Positions 52,072 through 64,000 of a stretch of 64,000 nt of DNA are shown one piece after another. This DNA comes from Spironucleus salmonicida (lineage: Eukaryota > Fornicata > Diplomonadida > Hexamitidae), in NCBI GenBank assembly GCA_000497125.2, contig CM035317.1:169857-233856 (forward strand), given 5' to 3'. The notes under the pieces were generated by a model. That model saw nothing but the letters and a program-made list of their open reading frames with translations, ran no database searches and was not told the DNA's origin. Both the position numbers and the translations under genes were made by a program. The first letter of the stretch is position 1, and each line of letters starts with the position of its first letter.

Positions 52072-54624
52072 TCATTTCTCGATCAATTCGCTGGTTAGCG
52101 ATAAACTTTCAAATATCTAATGCTTTAATTTATATATCATGATAGTATCCTATAAAATTGCTGGTATATGTACTACTTGAAGATTGGTCGTATCCACAAA
52201 TTTGATCAATTTGCTGGGATTTGCACTTGTAATATAAACTCTACGATTATGTTAGACGTAAAGTTATTAAATTTTACATTTAAGTTAGTAGTTCATATTT
52301 TTTCTTACAATTAGATATTTTAATTATAGCTCGCGGAGGCAGAGTTCTCGAACGCTTCGGATGGAACAAATTTTAGATAAGGCCAATTCATATTATGATG
52401 ATATCCGAACGTTGTCTAAAGTGACTGATTCGAGCGCCAAGCTGCTTTCTGCGGTAATAACATCTACAAGTATTCCATTCAGAATTAGGATTTTAACTGT
52501 ATTGGGAATATGAAGAACCAGTTCATGGTAGCAGGACACAATTTACATAGTTTTTAGTTGTTTCAGTGATTTTAAAAACTGATAGAAGTCTTGGCTCATG
52601 GATATATTTTCAAACCTAACAGACTAAATAACCAATTTCTGTAGCTAGAAAGTGCAGTTTTCAATATCCCACGGAAACTATAGTCGCAGCTTATCGCATT
52701 ATACCAGCGTAAGTTCGCTTAGCGTATTAGATACGTAAACTTGATCCTAGCTTATAGCGCGAAGATTTTATAATCCAGCAAATTTAGAAAAGTTCATACT
52801 TGAGCTATCGGACTTGATTTATTAAACTGAAATATTTTCCCCATCGTAGCTTAGTATTCGCGTGGAGTAACATTCCAATCTACTAATGCTGGGAACTAGA
52901 CTAAATTATTCAATATTCTGAGAATAATGGACCTGACCAATTTACAGCATCTAGTCATTTACTATCTGTATACTTTCCACTTTCCTTATTATGAATGCTT
53001 TCTTTTTGTATATGCTGTCTGGAACAAGTAAGTTATTCAAATTAGAAATAAATATCTTCTCAATCTTAGGGGTATGACATAGTATATCTATAGGGCCTAG
53101 ATGCTAGATCTTGAACAGTTTTAAATACCTCAAGTTCAAGCTTTCCTTTACTTCTATAGTTTTTACCGTACATTCAGAAATTTCAAGTTTCTGTAAATTG
53201 GCATAAACCACAAAGTCACCTATTTACAAGTTTCGTACTTTAAGTTCCTCCAGCATATTTGAATTAATATAATTAACCCAGTATTGATCATGAGCAGATT
53301 AATTCAACAAACAGTTAGCCTATAATGTCAGTTTTCTTATTTCCATCGGGCAACAGTAGTAAAAGGACTAAATACTGGAAAGCATACATTCATACTTTTC
53401 TATCGGACATTTTATTTGCAAGTCTCCAATTTTTACTCTAAGAAATCTTAGGTGAATAAGAGAAATTGTGTGATCCCCTAATATGATTTCAGGTATTTAC
53501 AAATCACTGAGTGTTATTTTTTTCAAATTCTATAATTAATTGAGTTCTTAGTAGAAGCTTAAAGACACTTTATTATGTAGTTAATTGTCAACTGCGATAA
53601 CTTCTTGAATACAACTATCAATTATAACGATTTCGGCAATGCTAACTTTTTAAGGCAGACATAGGGTGTGTATAGTTGATTTATATAAATTTAGGTGTTA
53701 AAGTTAGTAACCCTGACTATCAACGTTTTAAGGTGCAACATTAAGCTAGAAATTATGTATCGTAGTAAGGTTAAGAAATATATTATGATTAAAAGAAGTG
53801 CTGAATTTTTCAATACTTAATTAGTAAATTCTTTAAATATTTTTATAAACTCTATTAAACCAAACGTTGAGATACAGCGGGTGAAAATCGAAGTAATTAT
53901 TCATCCATCTTTTGTTTATAAACTCAAACCCTTAGTTGAATATGATGGTTATAGAGCTTGCTTTTCCATAATGAAGTTTCTGCATAGTAGGATAAATATA
54001 TAGTTAATTAATATCATGCATTGTGAGATGTTAAACCCTACTATTAATAAGGCGCATTGAATTATTTTATCCTGAGTCCTTGCAGATAATTTGCTCGCAA
54101 TATTGTAAAAAATTATCGGGTACTTTATCTAGTTATGTATCTGTCAGTTATAGGCTAATTGGCCGGATTGGATACTACTAGAAAACCTTAAAATCATCTA
54201 TCAGGTAATACTTATTCCTTAAAACAGTTATTCCATCTATAAGCAAGGTCTCTAGTCGGGATCCTCTAGTAATATCTATGCTTTTTACATTATTACTTTC
54301 ACAAATAAGTACCTAATTATCGAGCGAAACTTAATCAATATTTGATACTACTAGCACATGACTACCCTAATATTGGTTCTATAAAGACTTATTAAAATAG
54401 TTCCCTACAAGATTTATGAGAGTTAATTCTTCATTATTAATCATAATAAGACTTTAATCAATTATTTACTATTTGTTAACAACTATTTATAAAATTTTAG
54501 CGTCTACCCCTTAAACAACAACCTCAACAGGATTTACGATGATGATTATATCATGACCAGCGTGGATGCTAACAATTGTGTCTGAATAGTCTGTTATACA
54601 AGGATCATATGTTACAAATTGCAT
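52072..54624 (-). CDS. Leucine-rich-repeat-like protein, 850 aa
   Basis: Intact from ATG at 54624 to TGA at 52072-52074: I tested all plus-strand TCA triplets and none is in frame. It uses very many TAA/TAG glutamines, so no standard-code piece is long enough to be noticed. The protein is built of irregular repeats of the type L..L.L......I....L..L..L.. (for example LEELKVRNLQIGDFVVYANL, LSELTLVQCDKLRLQFPW, LQKLVIQSVRFENISM, LKTMQIVSCYHELVLHI). This is the pattern of LRR domains common in diplomonad and other protist proteins. The N-terminus (MQFVTYDPCITDYSDTIVSI) is not a signal peptide and no membrane segment is seen, so it may be an intracellular interaction scaffold. Confidence 0.8.
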
Positions 54625-55406
54625 TTTTAGTTATTATGCATATTAAATAATATAATAGTCAAATAATAAGTAGGCTTACATTTATTAGAAAACAACATAA
54701 CATAATATATAAAATAATGTCCTCTTCATACTAAAAATTAAATACTTGCTAATCTATATTACATCTATACAAACTAACCTATGGTTTATGGAAGCGGTAT
54801 TTGTTTATATTAAGTCAACAAATAATAAATTATATCCATTCTGCATTGTTCGATTCATCTAGTTTTCACATGCTTAAATGAAGCAACACTTCGAATATCT
54901 ATCTTTCGTCCAGAGTCGTGACCGCTTTACTTATGCCCTATTTGGTCAGACACTGATGGAAGTAAAGCCATGTATATTCTAGTCGACACGAGCATCTGAA
55001 AATAAAGTATTCTATATTAGACTCGATATATATTAATATTACTAATTAACTATAAATTTATAATTTTATATTATCTTTAGATTCGACATAAAGTGGAGCG
55101 ATCAAGATGGAGAAATATGAGTACACATCTGAGTACGCATACCTTAATAGTTAAGTTATAATTTCATTTGTTATAAAAGAATTATTATTCTATTATGGTG
55201 ATACTATTCAATATTCTATAATTATACTTTCTACATATTAACTATATATAATAAATTATGATATCTAAATTCAAGTAAAATATACCACAAGCCTAACATA
55301 ATTATGCAGTTTACGTTAACTATTATATATATGATATTATGTGAAATATATTTGTAATATTTTATTAGTATATTCAAATTTTATATGCTTCTATGATCGT
55401 CTAAAA
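54625..55406. other. Spacer between divergent LRR and BPI-like sequences
   Basis: AT-rich DNA with a few less AT-rich stretches (54880-55000). No supported gene. Confidence 0.45.
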
Positions 55407-56671
55407 ATGATATTATTAGTGCTAACAGTTGGATGCTATCAAATTACTTCGATAATGATACCCCTAAAATAGAGGATTCTGCTATGCGTGTTTTTGTAAC
55501 CGGACCTGGTATTGAGCGATATGCCAACAAGAACATCAAAAGTACCCTTACCAATCTCCAGACTTCTATTTCAGCAATGAATATCTAATTCAATTGTGGG
55601 AGTATTGATTAATCTCTAGAACGGTAGAATAATGGATGTAGACCTCAATGATATAAATATTTTCTGTAGAACAATTCAGCTATATAAACGTGAAACATGT
55701 GGTGCTGGATATGATTTTTGAGCTTAAACTGGAACAGAAGCATTCCCATACCTGTATGATAGTGGATCCCTTTCACTTACAATTCGTGACCTTGGAATTC
55801 AGACTTACCTCTCAGTAGTATATGGTGATAATTGCAAGAACAAGTACATTCTCTAAACACGTAATATGGTGATAGTTATCGATGACTTTCAAATATAGTT
55901 CTAATGCAACAATATGGTCCTGTTGAACTCGATTAGCTTGTTCATAACAAGTTATCTGAAGGATCTGCTTAATGGTGAGCTGGGTTAATAGTTTGGGAGC
56001 GGTTTGATCGAATCATTACTTTAGCTACTAAATGAGTTCGTTTACTTGGCTAAGTCAGACTACAATCACCCATCACCACAGATCAGCGCTACTTTAATGG
56101 CATGCAAATCACGGAGAATGTCATCCAGGTTAACTCTACTGGTTAGCGCTGTATTCACAATGCCGCAAATTAGCGCTGTTATGGCTACCTGAACTAAACA
56201 GTGACCTCAACACGAACATTTTTCACCAATCACGACGTGCAATACTAGATCGAAAAGCTGGCGTTCAACTCAGGATTCAAGCTGTATCTGAATTAGTAAA
56301 GGTCATTTGGCGGTATACAAATTGTTAATATCACGCTCACGCAATTCCACAACATGGGTGCCGAGTTAGAGGTAGTGGTTATGTTTAACGGTAGATCTGA
56401 AACATTAAAGTTCCTGGAACCGGTCACATTCAGCCTCGTCCGCGTAAACGATCAAGGCACTGACTTCGGACGGTTCGTTATTAGGCTCACAAATTTGATC
56501 AGCGTGACTAGTCTTAAAAATGAGCAGATAGCAGATCTCTCAAGCTATTTTGAAAAAACGTTTGGTGAATATGACATAGTATACGCCAATGCGCTGGGCG
56601 TATCAGTCGAAAAAGCGGAGGTAATATACCTAGATGACAACTGGATTCATATTGGTAGCTATATAGAGTGA
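55407..56671 (+). pseudogene. BPI/LBP-like paralogue with six frame changes
   Basis: Nearly every block of the intact BPI-like gene (36475-37743) is present in order, from the leader MILLVLTVGC to the end ALGVSVEKAEVIYLDD...GSYIE and TGA at 56669-56671, but in changing frames. Shifts occur near 55445, 55615, 55662, 55682, 55740 and 56078. Five correspond to one missing base and one to one extra base (or two missing). The segment from 56081 on is clean, and within the correct frames I see no TGA. The repeated single-base losses suggest a young pseudogene or poor sequence quality. Family as for the intact copy. Confidence 0.7.
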
Positions 56672-57739
56672 CTGATTCTTTAGAAATATTATGTTTCGCA
56701 AATATGGGAATGTTCCCCTTTATGTAAATCTCATATTATTAATATATATAATATCAATCAACCTAACTAAATAAAAACACCATTCCTTTACAAATATGAC
56801 ACTTCTATGCCTTTATTGTGCAATTAATTATCATTTTCTATAATATAAAATTGTATACTTTTAATTTGATCATTATAAATTCAGTATTCATGTGATGCCA
56901 ATACTTAGTATATCAATAATCCGCTTCACATTTACTACGTGATTCTTATCTTCCCGAACGATATCCCTACAAAATATTTTAAGGAATCTTACTTATGCTA
57001 TATACGTATCAGGAATCCAAATAGCCCAGCCATTTTTTAATATACACAAAAATTATCACACTTATATCGAGGATGCAACCTGTAAGAAATAAATCTAGTG
57101 AGAAACATAATATTGGAATGTGAACCAGTTTGAAGGATGACAGTATAACTCCAAATATTATTAGGCGTTATAATAATTTTAATATTATCTAAATGGATAT
57201 TATTGGAATCTATGATAAGTATTATACTTTTGTGTTATAAATCATCATTTTTAGAATCAGAAGTAAGGTTGGAATTGAAAATTAAAGATGAACGTATATT
57301 TTTAAAATATTTAAATTTATTATATGGTACTTTAAATTTTGCATATTTTAGGAGGTGCGAGAATCCATAAAATAATATCCATTTTAGTATAAATTAGTTT
57401 AATAAATATGCGATAACTCAATAAACTAATTATTGCTGTTTTAAAGCATTGAGCAGTTTATAAACACAATTTTATTTAGTACTCTGTTTAATTTAATATT
57501 GGTTTACAAAAAAGGAAATATAATCATATGTTTCGTTGTAATTATCCTAAATATACTCATTATGAATATTTGATATCTAATTCTATTTTTCAAGTATTAC
57601 ATATGTTTTTCTTTTCTAATTATTGCAGTAGAATTTATCTTACAATGTAATCTTTTGCTTATTTGCCACGGTGCTATAAAGATATGTGATTGTATCTTAA
57701 TAATATGAATTAACTTCAATTATTAGTTTATACAGCATA
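56672..57739. other. AT-rich spacer, nothing recognised
   Basis: No coding frame, RNA or clear repeat was seen. Confidence 0.5.
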
Positions 57740-59090
57740 TTGAGCGCTAAAAATCAAATATACTATTTTTCCAAAACCTAAAACGTCAGTCACACTACTG
57801 CAAGCTTCATCAGTATTGAGTACATGATAATAATATCTATATTTCACCATCCATGGTGTAAGTTGGCTAGATGAAGCAGAAACTTCTACTTTGATTTTAC
57901 CATCCTAGTACTTTAATCATTTTGTATTACGAAAAATAAACTTTGATAACGATGCACTACCATTTCTACTACCTGCATAAGCAAGGTCATTAAATACTGC
58001 ACCACATTTGCATTAGACTATATGTTTTTTTTGAACCACAAGCAGTTGGCGTTACACGTATTCTGCATTCTCAGTAGAAGTGCACGTGATATATTTGTAT
58101 TTACTTGTAACGAATGAGTTTGTCTGCTATCCATACATACATTTATCATATATATTTAAAACAACCAAATAATTTTTACACCAATTCAGCAACTTAATGT
58201 ATATTATATCTAATTTTATGTACCTATCTACACATTCAATGCATACCTGGCGGGCCTCCTGTCGCTATCCATGCAAGCAAGTAACACCCCCTCTTTAGTA
58301 CAGATGCTGATACCTGAAATAATTTTTAACTGATTGCATACGCAGCATTCTGTTATATTTCCATCCTAGGAACCATACAAATCATTACCTATAAATCAGT
58401 TATTCATGCTATCCTAAAACTACGTTATACCCGCATCAGACCGAGAAGAACCATGCGAATACGCATTACAAATGGTCTCCCAAAATTCTATCAAGTAAGA
58501 GTATTAGTCCAATTAATCATGGATGCAAAGCAGGTGGCACAGTGCACTTATCTGGAATTACTGGTTGTACCTAAAATCTAATATCGTTCAGACTAGTTAA
58601 TTTAGCTAAATATCTTCTCAAACGCTCCATATTCAATATAAAATCCAAATTTGCACGCCACATACTAGGGAATTGCATTTGTGCAAAAATAGCAGTTCAA
58701 CGACTCCACGCCATTCATACCTTCTTGTAGCCCGTAAAGCGGTAGAAGAAGGTGGTTTCAGTTACCAGATTATCCCATATCTGTAAGTTATTGCACAGGA
58801 TAATACTTATTTGGTTAAAACAAATAGTCAAAGTGCGATACTGGCTGGTGGATACCTCACCCCTGATGCACCTCAATTAACACGATTAAGTGAGTTTCAA
58901 GCTGCAAATTAATCGTTGTGCTAGCGAAGCAAGCTGAATCTTAGATGAAATGATTTTATGTGAAAACCTGGCGCATCTACGTGTAGGTATCACACTATCA
59001 TGGATACCCTTAGGGCATGCTTTACAATATCCCTATAAATAGGAACCAAATGTACTAGCAGTACAGATACAATTTTTTTGTTAAGATATG
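57740..59090 (-). pseudogene. Heavily decayed CRMP
   Basis: Minus-strand fragments keep the spacing of cysteine units in several frames, for example NCICTASTFGSYLQGYCKACP near 59070-59000 and NCYFCTNAIPQYVACKFGFY near 58720-58660. They are interrupted by TGA codons and frame slips. No continuous frame exceeds about 120 codons. It is a relic of the same family as the giant CRMPs, with exact ends uncertain. Confidence 0.5.
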
Positions 59091-59265
59091 GGAGTTTGCT
59101 TCGTATTTGCGCGAGCTCTGCAACTACTTAGAAAATAGGATGTCTCGAACGACATTCAGGAATTTGCAGTCGAGTTCGGAGATGGAATTCAGTGTTGGGT
59201 ATTTGGGGTACTGCATCGATTTAGAAGAAGAACGTTTGTAGGGTGTTACTGTTGGATGGCGATGA
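59083..59265 (+). pseudogene. Orphan C-terminal gene fragment
   Basis: Plus-strand frame KIWEFASYLRELCNYLENRM ... GYCIDLEEERLQGVTVGWR ends in TGA at 59263-59265. The composition is GC-richer than its surroundings and the residues look like a real protein end, but there is no 5' part: upstream is the decayed CRMP on the other strand. The family is unknown. Probably a rearranged piece. Confidence 0.4.
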
Positions 59266-60179
59266 GCACATTCCTTGCATTTTAGGTTAAATACATTTTA
59301 ACAATTTACTGAATTGAATAACACGATATTTGTTGATTATTTAATGAATAAAATCCAAAAAATCTGGATAGATTTAAACGTTAATAATTGATATAATATT
59401 AATATTTTAAATAGAAGAAATTAAATTAGAAATAAGGTCATCTAATATGTTTATAAAACGTTTTGCTGTGTAAACTAAGGTTAAAATTTATACTAATTTA
59501 TTGGTATTATACTTAATTTATATTGAAATTCAACTTATTTAATCAAATATTCCGGATAAGTTTTACTATAATAATGGACATATACAGTATTGAATTCAAA
59601 CAAATATAATAATTAAAATAAAATATTATACTACTACGTATATTTTTAGTTTGAAATAAATCTAAAACTGATACCTAATAATAATTCATTCATTTACAAA
59701 AATAAACATAAATTAGTATATAAATTTTCGTTATAATATTAAAATGTTCATGCCTGGATATAACAGACTCATACAAATTTATTTAATTTTTAACCGCTAT
59801 TAACATGTATACCGCGTTTAATCCATGTTAAAAAGAATTTAAATTATTAATTTAGCTATATTAATGTTTATGGTTTATTTAAATTAAGTTTATTAAAAAA
59901 TTATATTTATTTGCTAGTTTTAGACGATTTTGTCTCCAATATACTAATTTTGATGCTTATCACAGTTTATTTTTAATATATACTTGGGTTCAAACGATTA
60001 TTTCTGATTTTGATACTCCAAAATCAAAGAAGTGTGGTTTGATTCTTAATATATTATGGCGAACATCATAGTTTCCAATTAAACCGAAATAAGTTGACAT
60101 GAAAAATGAAAAATATATATAGATAAGAATTTTGTATTGGGTTTCCGATATACGCCAAGAGATATCTTAAAACACAAAA
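59266..60179. other. AT-rich spacer, nothing recognised
   Basis: No supported gene, RNA or repeat. Confidence 0.5.
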
Positions 60180-60935
60180 TGTATGCATTAGGTGTTAATT
60201 TCTCAATTACACCAACTGAACTGATGATACAGTCAGTACAAATAGTATGTTAATAACCGTAACGTTTAATAAGGAAATGTGGTCCATGCGTAAAAATATG
60301 ACTTAACTTGCTTGTACGGGCCAACAATAAAATACAGCACCTGTGATAGGAAGTATGGTAATAGGTGCCAAACCCGCAAACCAGAATAAAATTGCTGTGC
60401 AGATAGTTCATGTGATGAATTAGAAGATGGGTATTTGATGGTTTGGATAGTCTGAACCTAATGTAACGAAACTTGTATCGATAGTACATTGGCGACGTTA
60501 TCTATACAAAATATAATAAAATCACCCCGAAGCAGAACTATTATGCAAAGGATTCGAGATAAATCTGAAATGGCAGATCTAGTATTAATTCACCTTCCTC
60601 TACGCGCAGGGATCCTGGACAGATGATTAAATGTGATTACGGTACCTCTAGGGTCTGTATAACTGAATATTTTGAGGGCGAAACGGCTGGTACTGCATAC
60701 CATGATGTAAGCTAGCTGAATAAAATTGTCCTAAGCGTGTGGATGGTGCCACAGAGGTAGGAATGTTCTGCCTAACATTAAATTTATCACACCCAAACAA
60801 TCTCACGGATGATGCCGTAGCAGATATAGTGATAGCAGTAATCGTTACTATTAAAGTTATATTTATGTTCCAGGAATTTTGAGTGAGCTTTGATAGTATC
60901 GCTAAACTCTGTAATACTCATACTAAAATTTTAGA
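60180..60935 (+). pseudogene. Decayed CRMP
   Basis: Plus-strand remnants include CGPCVKI near 60280, NCCADSSCDELEDGYLMV near 60390-60445 and, near 60840-60880, a membrane-like stretch ADIVIAVIVTIKVIFMF followed by TGA. TGA codons and frame changes interrupt it throughout. It is the right size and order for a small CRMP (cysteine units then one membrane segment), but eroded. Confidence 0.45.
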
Positions 60936-61841
60936 TTAAAATAAAATAATAAATAAATATTCAAAGATTTTAAATATATGACTGAATATGAATAATATTA
61001 CAAATATTTTTTAAAGAACTGCATTGAAATTAATTTATTATATATTATTATATTAAATGATTTTGTTTGTTAATATATTTATATGTTGATATATTATGTT
61101 GTATTTAAAAATTGTATACATAATCAGTTAATTACCACGTTACTTATTAAAGTTGTTTGCATATATCAACGTATATAATAAGGTTAACATCAAATAATAT
61201 ATATATATATATATATATATAGCAAATTCAGAATGATTGAATTCAAACAAATATATAGTGTATAATTAAAACGTTTTCATGAAATTATTAAAAGATTAAG
61301 GTGACTATAATCCTCACAAAGCAAGAGTTTTATAATGATTTTCTATACGTCTATAAAATTAATTTAAAGTATTTCTTTACGGATTTTCGTGTCTAAATCA
61401 AAAGCTTTATCACGTTAATACGCACAATTTTTAAGCATAACATTTAGTATTATTATTAAACATAACCACAAAGCATTTGAAATCTAAGTAGTAATATTGT
61501 GATTTTATTATAAAATTAGTCAGCTTCTACGCTTAAACTAATCACCCATATCCTTTTCATGCATTTAGTTGAATGATTCAAATAACACATTTGGTGCATA
61601 AATAACTAGGCGTGGTACAGTAGCCTGCTCCCAAAAACAACAGCATTTTTCTGAGTTACTTTGATATAGCCTAAGGTACTTATCCCGGTCACTCTTATGG
61701 TTATTGCGTCCTAATACCACTGTTATGGAAGTAAATGTTAATATTTATTAATCTATATTAATATAATATCGCTAATGTAATATTTTATTTTTTAATGCCA
61801 AAGTTGAAAATCACCTTTAACTATTGAGAACAATAAAATTA
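60936..61841. other. AT-rich spacer with a TA microsatellite
   Basis: Nothing coding was recognised. The microsatellite at 61197-61221 is listed separately. Confidence 0.5.
61197..61221. repeat. (AT)12 dinucleotide microsatellite
   Basis: An uninterrupted AT run of about 25 bases. Confidence 0.95.
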
Positions 61842-62905
61842 TCAAGTATTTTTAAAGTTTAGGATATTTATCTTATTTATACCTAAATTAAGAAATAGTG
61901 AGGCTCCAATAGTATCATTCGCCTCAAATGTCGGTATTATATCGTTCACGCGCATGCTCTCGTTGAGCTCCTGCGCTTCCTGCTCCAGGGCCATGAACCT
62001 TTTCTCGTTTTTCTTCCTCAAATACTTGACCACGAACACTCCGATCGTGATGACGAGCGTAAGCGCGATGACGACGCCGATAACGACGAAAATGGCTACC
62101 GAGCCCTGAAGGTTGCTCACGCAAGACTCACCGTCGAACGCGAACCCGTTCTCGCAGCGCTTGCAGCGGCTCCTGATGGTGAGCCCGCCCAGGCACTGCT
62201 GCAGTCCTGCTGGATGTCGAATCCGGGGTGGCAGGAATCGCAGAAACCGGTCTGGGCGTTTTGCCTGTAGCCGTAGTTGCAGGTGCGGCAGGCGGACTTC
62301 TCGGAAAAGCTGGCCTTGCAGTTGAGGCAGTTCGCCTTGATGTCAAAGTGGTTCAGACAGTCTGAGCAGCCCTTCGCGGGATCGTAGTTCGTGGGGCACC
62401 TGCAGACGAACTTTTTCAGGACACGGTCAAACAGGCAGTTGGAATCGGGACAGCCCGCTGCGCAGGTGTTAGGAGCGCAAATGAAGCTCTTGTCAGGATA
62501 CGTGTGGAGGATAAAGGTTGCCTTGCAGCCTAAACAAAAATTCTCCATATTGTCACTTTTGCACGCGCATTTTGGGACGAGGAAGCCGGCAACCGCTGCA
62601 ACGGGGTCGTTAATACAGGCACCAAGCCCACCGCATTCTGTTGTCGCTATAGCAACGTCACAGATTTTCGTTGCCTTTGGGTTCTCCGCAGTCGTCTCGC
62701 AGTCCCTGCAGATTTTGGGAATGCAACGAATCGGATTGGGTTTTCCGTCTGCTCCTAAAGAAGCAAGGCTCTTACCACAGTCTTTGCATTTTGACATGGG
62801 TTCAAGCCAGCCTTTGCATTAGCAACTCGTGGAAAAAAATGAGTTTGCACATCTACCTTAAGAGTTGCATACAGTACCTGAGTCGACACAACTCCATCCT
62901 GCGCC
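61842..62905 (-). CDS. GC-rich CRMP, 5' end missing and one frameshift
   Basis: An open minus-strand frame enters from about 62905 as an EGF-like array (GWSCVDSGTVCNSQGRC, SCQCKGWLEPMSKCKDCG) and continues through C-x2-C units to about 62205. There the frame changes: after DC one base is missing before QCLGG. The new frame gives RSRCKRCENGFAFDGESC, the membrane segment SVAIFVVIGVVIALTLVITIGVFVV and a long tail (KYLRKKNEKRFMALEQEA...) to TGA at 61842-61844. Met at 62797 could be a start, but cysteine units continue upstream of it, so the gene more likely was cut. GC content is high until about 61920, then drops inside the tail. Confidence 0.65.
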
Positions 62906-63751
62906 TGCTCCAGTCCTGCACCGGCAAGGACGTCTCCGCGAACCCGCGGCCGATGAAGGACCCGCCGAGCACGTTCCTCCGGGACATCCTGGAGCATGGC
63001 CCGGTGCAGGAAATCAGCCAGCACCAGATCGGCCAGCTGCGGCAGGACAACGACAATTTTGCCAGGTCGATCCGCCTGGTGACCGAGGCGGCTGCCTCGC
63101 TGGACGAGTTCCTGGCCAGCCACGACTGCCAGGAGGTCGCCCTAGCGAGCTCGCAGAAAACGCAGAAAATCGTCAAGACGCACTTTAAGCAGTTCGCGAA
63201 CAGCCTGTTCCCGGACTTCGCGGTAGCGTACACACACCAGCAAATCTCACTCTCGTACAACACCAGCAGCGGGCTCAGCATCTTCAGATCACCATCGGCG
63301 CGAGGCCAAAGGCCCTCCGGTCTACCGTTTTCGGCGTCCAGATCGCCTTCAACTGCATTTTTGAGAACATCAGCGCCCAGCTTCTGGAAATCGTGCCGGA
63401 GACCTATCGGTTCGGATCCCCGCGCTTCCAGGCCAAGCGCGATATGCAGATATTCGCCCCGCTTCTGAGCTCCAGGCGGCAGGTGTTCTCAGCTCCCTAC
63501 GACTTAGGGACTTCCTCTTCTCAGACTTCCTGGAGTTTCAGCGCGAGGTGCTGGCGAAAGTTTCAAACTTTCGCAGCCTGGCCGAGAAGCTGCAGCTGAA
63601 TCCCGGTGTGATCTGCTATATAGGGTGCGGAAAGCTGATTCTGCGGTCGCATGCGAGATGCCGCGAGGTCTAGGACCTGGTGAGCTTCGAGGGGCGCTGC
63701 TGCGAGACCGGGGACCTTGTCTGCGGGGTAGACGGGGTGCTCGGGAACTGA
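62839..63751 (+). CDS. Unknown GC-rich gene, two frameshifts, 5' part uncertain
   Basis: Three consecutive plus-strand frames form one protein-like chain. The first opens at ATG 62839 (SCTGKDVSANPRPMKDPP, QDNDNFARSIRLVTEAAASL) to about 63286. The second runs ITIGARPKALRSTVFGVQIA to QAKRDMQIFAPLLSSRRQ near 63480. The third runs LRLRDFLFSDFLEFQREVLA to TGA at 63749-63751. Each junction fits one missing base. The family is unknown; it is helical and charged, with no membrane or cysteine array. It overlaps the N-terminal side of the minus-strand CRMP, so one or both 5' ends are probably rearranged. Confidence 0.5.
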
Positions 63752-64000
63752 GCTGGCGGAGGGCGATAGTTGGGTTCGTAAGTGAGTTGACTGCTACAAA
63801 ATTATTAGGTCCATAGGGAAATGTGCTAACCGGCCACGCTGCGGCTCAGACCTGTGCTAGAATATCTGCGGAATGGAAAATGTTGCGGGGAGTGGTGACG
63901 GGCGGCCCGAGTGCCTGGGGCCTAGCACGATGGATGCTAAGTGCCCTTAACGCAAATGCACTCCATTATATTTCAATTGCTATCACGTATTGTATTCAGA

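Noticed and set aside
62671-63468. 265-residue plus-strand frame under the standard code
   Set aside because: Its first 55 codons are antisense to the CRMP and its last third runs past the frameshift near 63286; only the middle part is kept, in the gene called at 62839-63751.

Overview
The window looks like nuclear DNA of a hexamitin diplomonad (Hexamita / Spironucleus / Trepomonas type). Three lines of evidence support this. (1) Long reading frames are only intact when TAA and TAG are read as glutamine and TGA is the sole stop; pyruvate:ferredoxin oxidoreductase (1185 aa), hybrid-cluster protein (527 aa), a GH35-type protein (586 aa), a BPI-like protein (422 aa) and several cysteine-rich membrane proteins all need this code and all end in TGA. 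(2) The gene content is anaerobic (PFOR, Hcp) and rich in huge cysteine-rich single-TM surface proteins, as in diplomonads. (3) Genes look intronless and sit in very AT-rich spacers with a eukaryotic tRNA gene. The genus is inference.

Layout. 0-0.65 kb: 3' end of an unknown gene. 2.4-14.2 kb: cysteine-rich membrane protein (CRMP) genes on the minus strand (2751-3593, 6853-8694, 12289-13185) and a decayed copy (9627-10330); about 2.2 kb around the first CRMP is duplicated around the third. Two unknown minus-strand reading frames (10757-11873) lie between. 14.4-19.0 kb: wreckage of a mobile element with a family-B DNA polymerase of the protein-primed (Polinton/Maverick-like) type. 19.5-29.3 kb: the conserved core, with a 500-aa unknown, Hcp, a GH35 family member that has lost its catalytic glutamates, and PFOR, followed by tRNA-Lys(CTT) and a 114-aa unknown. 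30.5-51.4 kb: mainly large CRMPs (728, 429, 688, 1087 and about 1299 aa), with a BPI/LBP-like lipid-binding protein (36475-37743) and a multi-pass membrane protein (42404-43606). 52.1-54.6 kb: an 850-aa leucine-rich-repeat-like protein on the minus strand that is fragmented to nothing under the standard code. 55.4-64 kb: a frameshifted BPI paralogue, two decayed CRMPs, an orphan C-terminal fragment, a CRMP with a frameshift, and a GC-rich unknown gene with two frameshifts.

How the genes work together. PFOR and Hcp belong to anaerobic energy metabolism and nitrosative or oxidative stress handling. The CRMPs, LRR protein, BPI-like proteins and GH35 pseudoenzyme would fit the cell surface or secreted interface with bacteria (inference). 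Seven intact or near-intact CRMP genes plus an eighth that is frameshifted and 5'-truncated, with three eroded ones beside them, look like an expanding and recombining surface-protein family. Several genes are AT-rich with TAA/TAG glutamines at the 5' end and GC-rich with CAA/CAG at the 3' end, whichever strand they are on.
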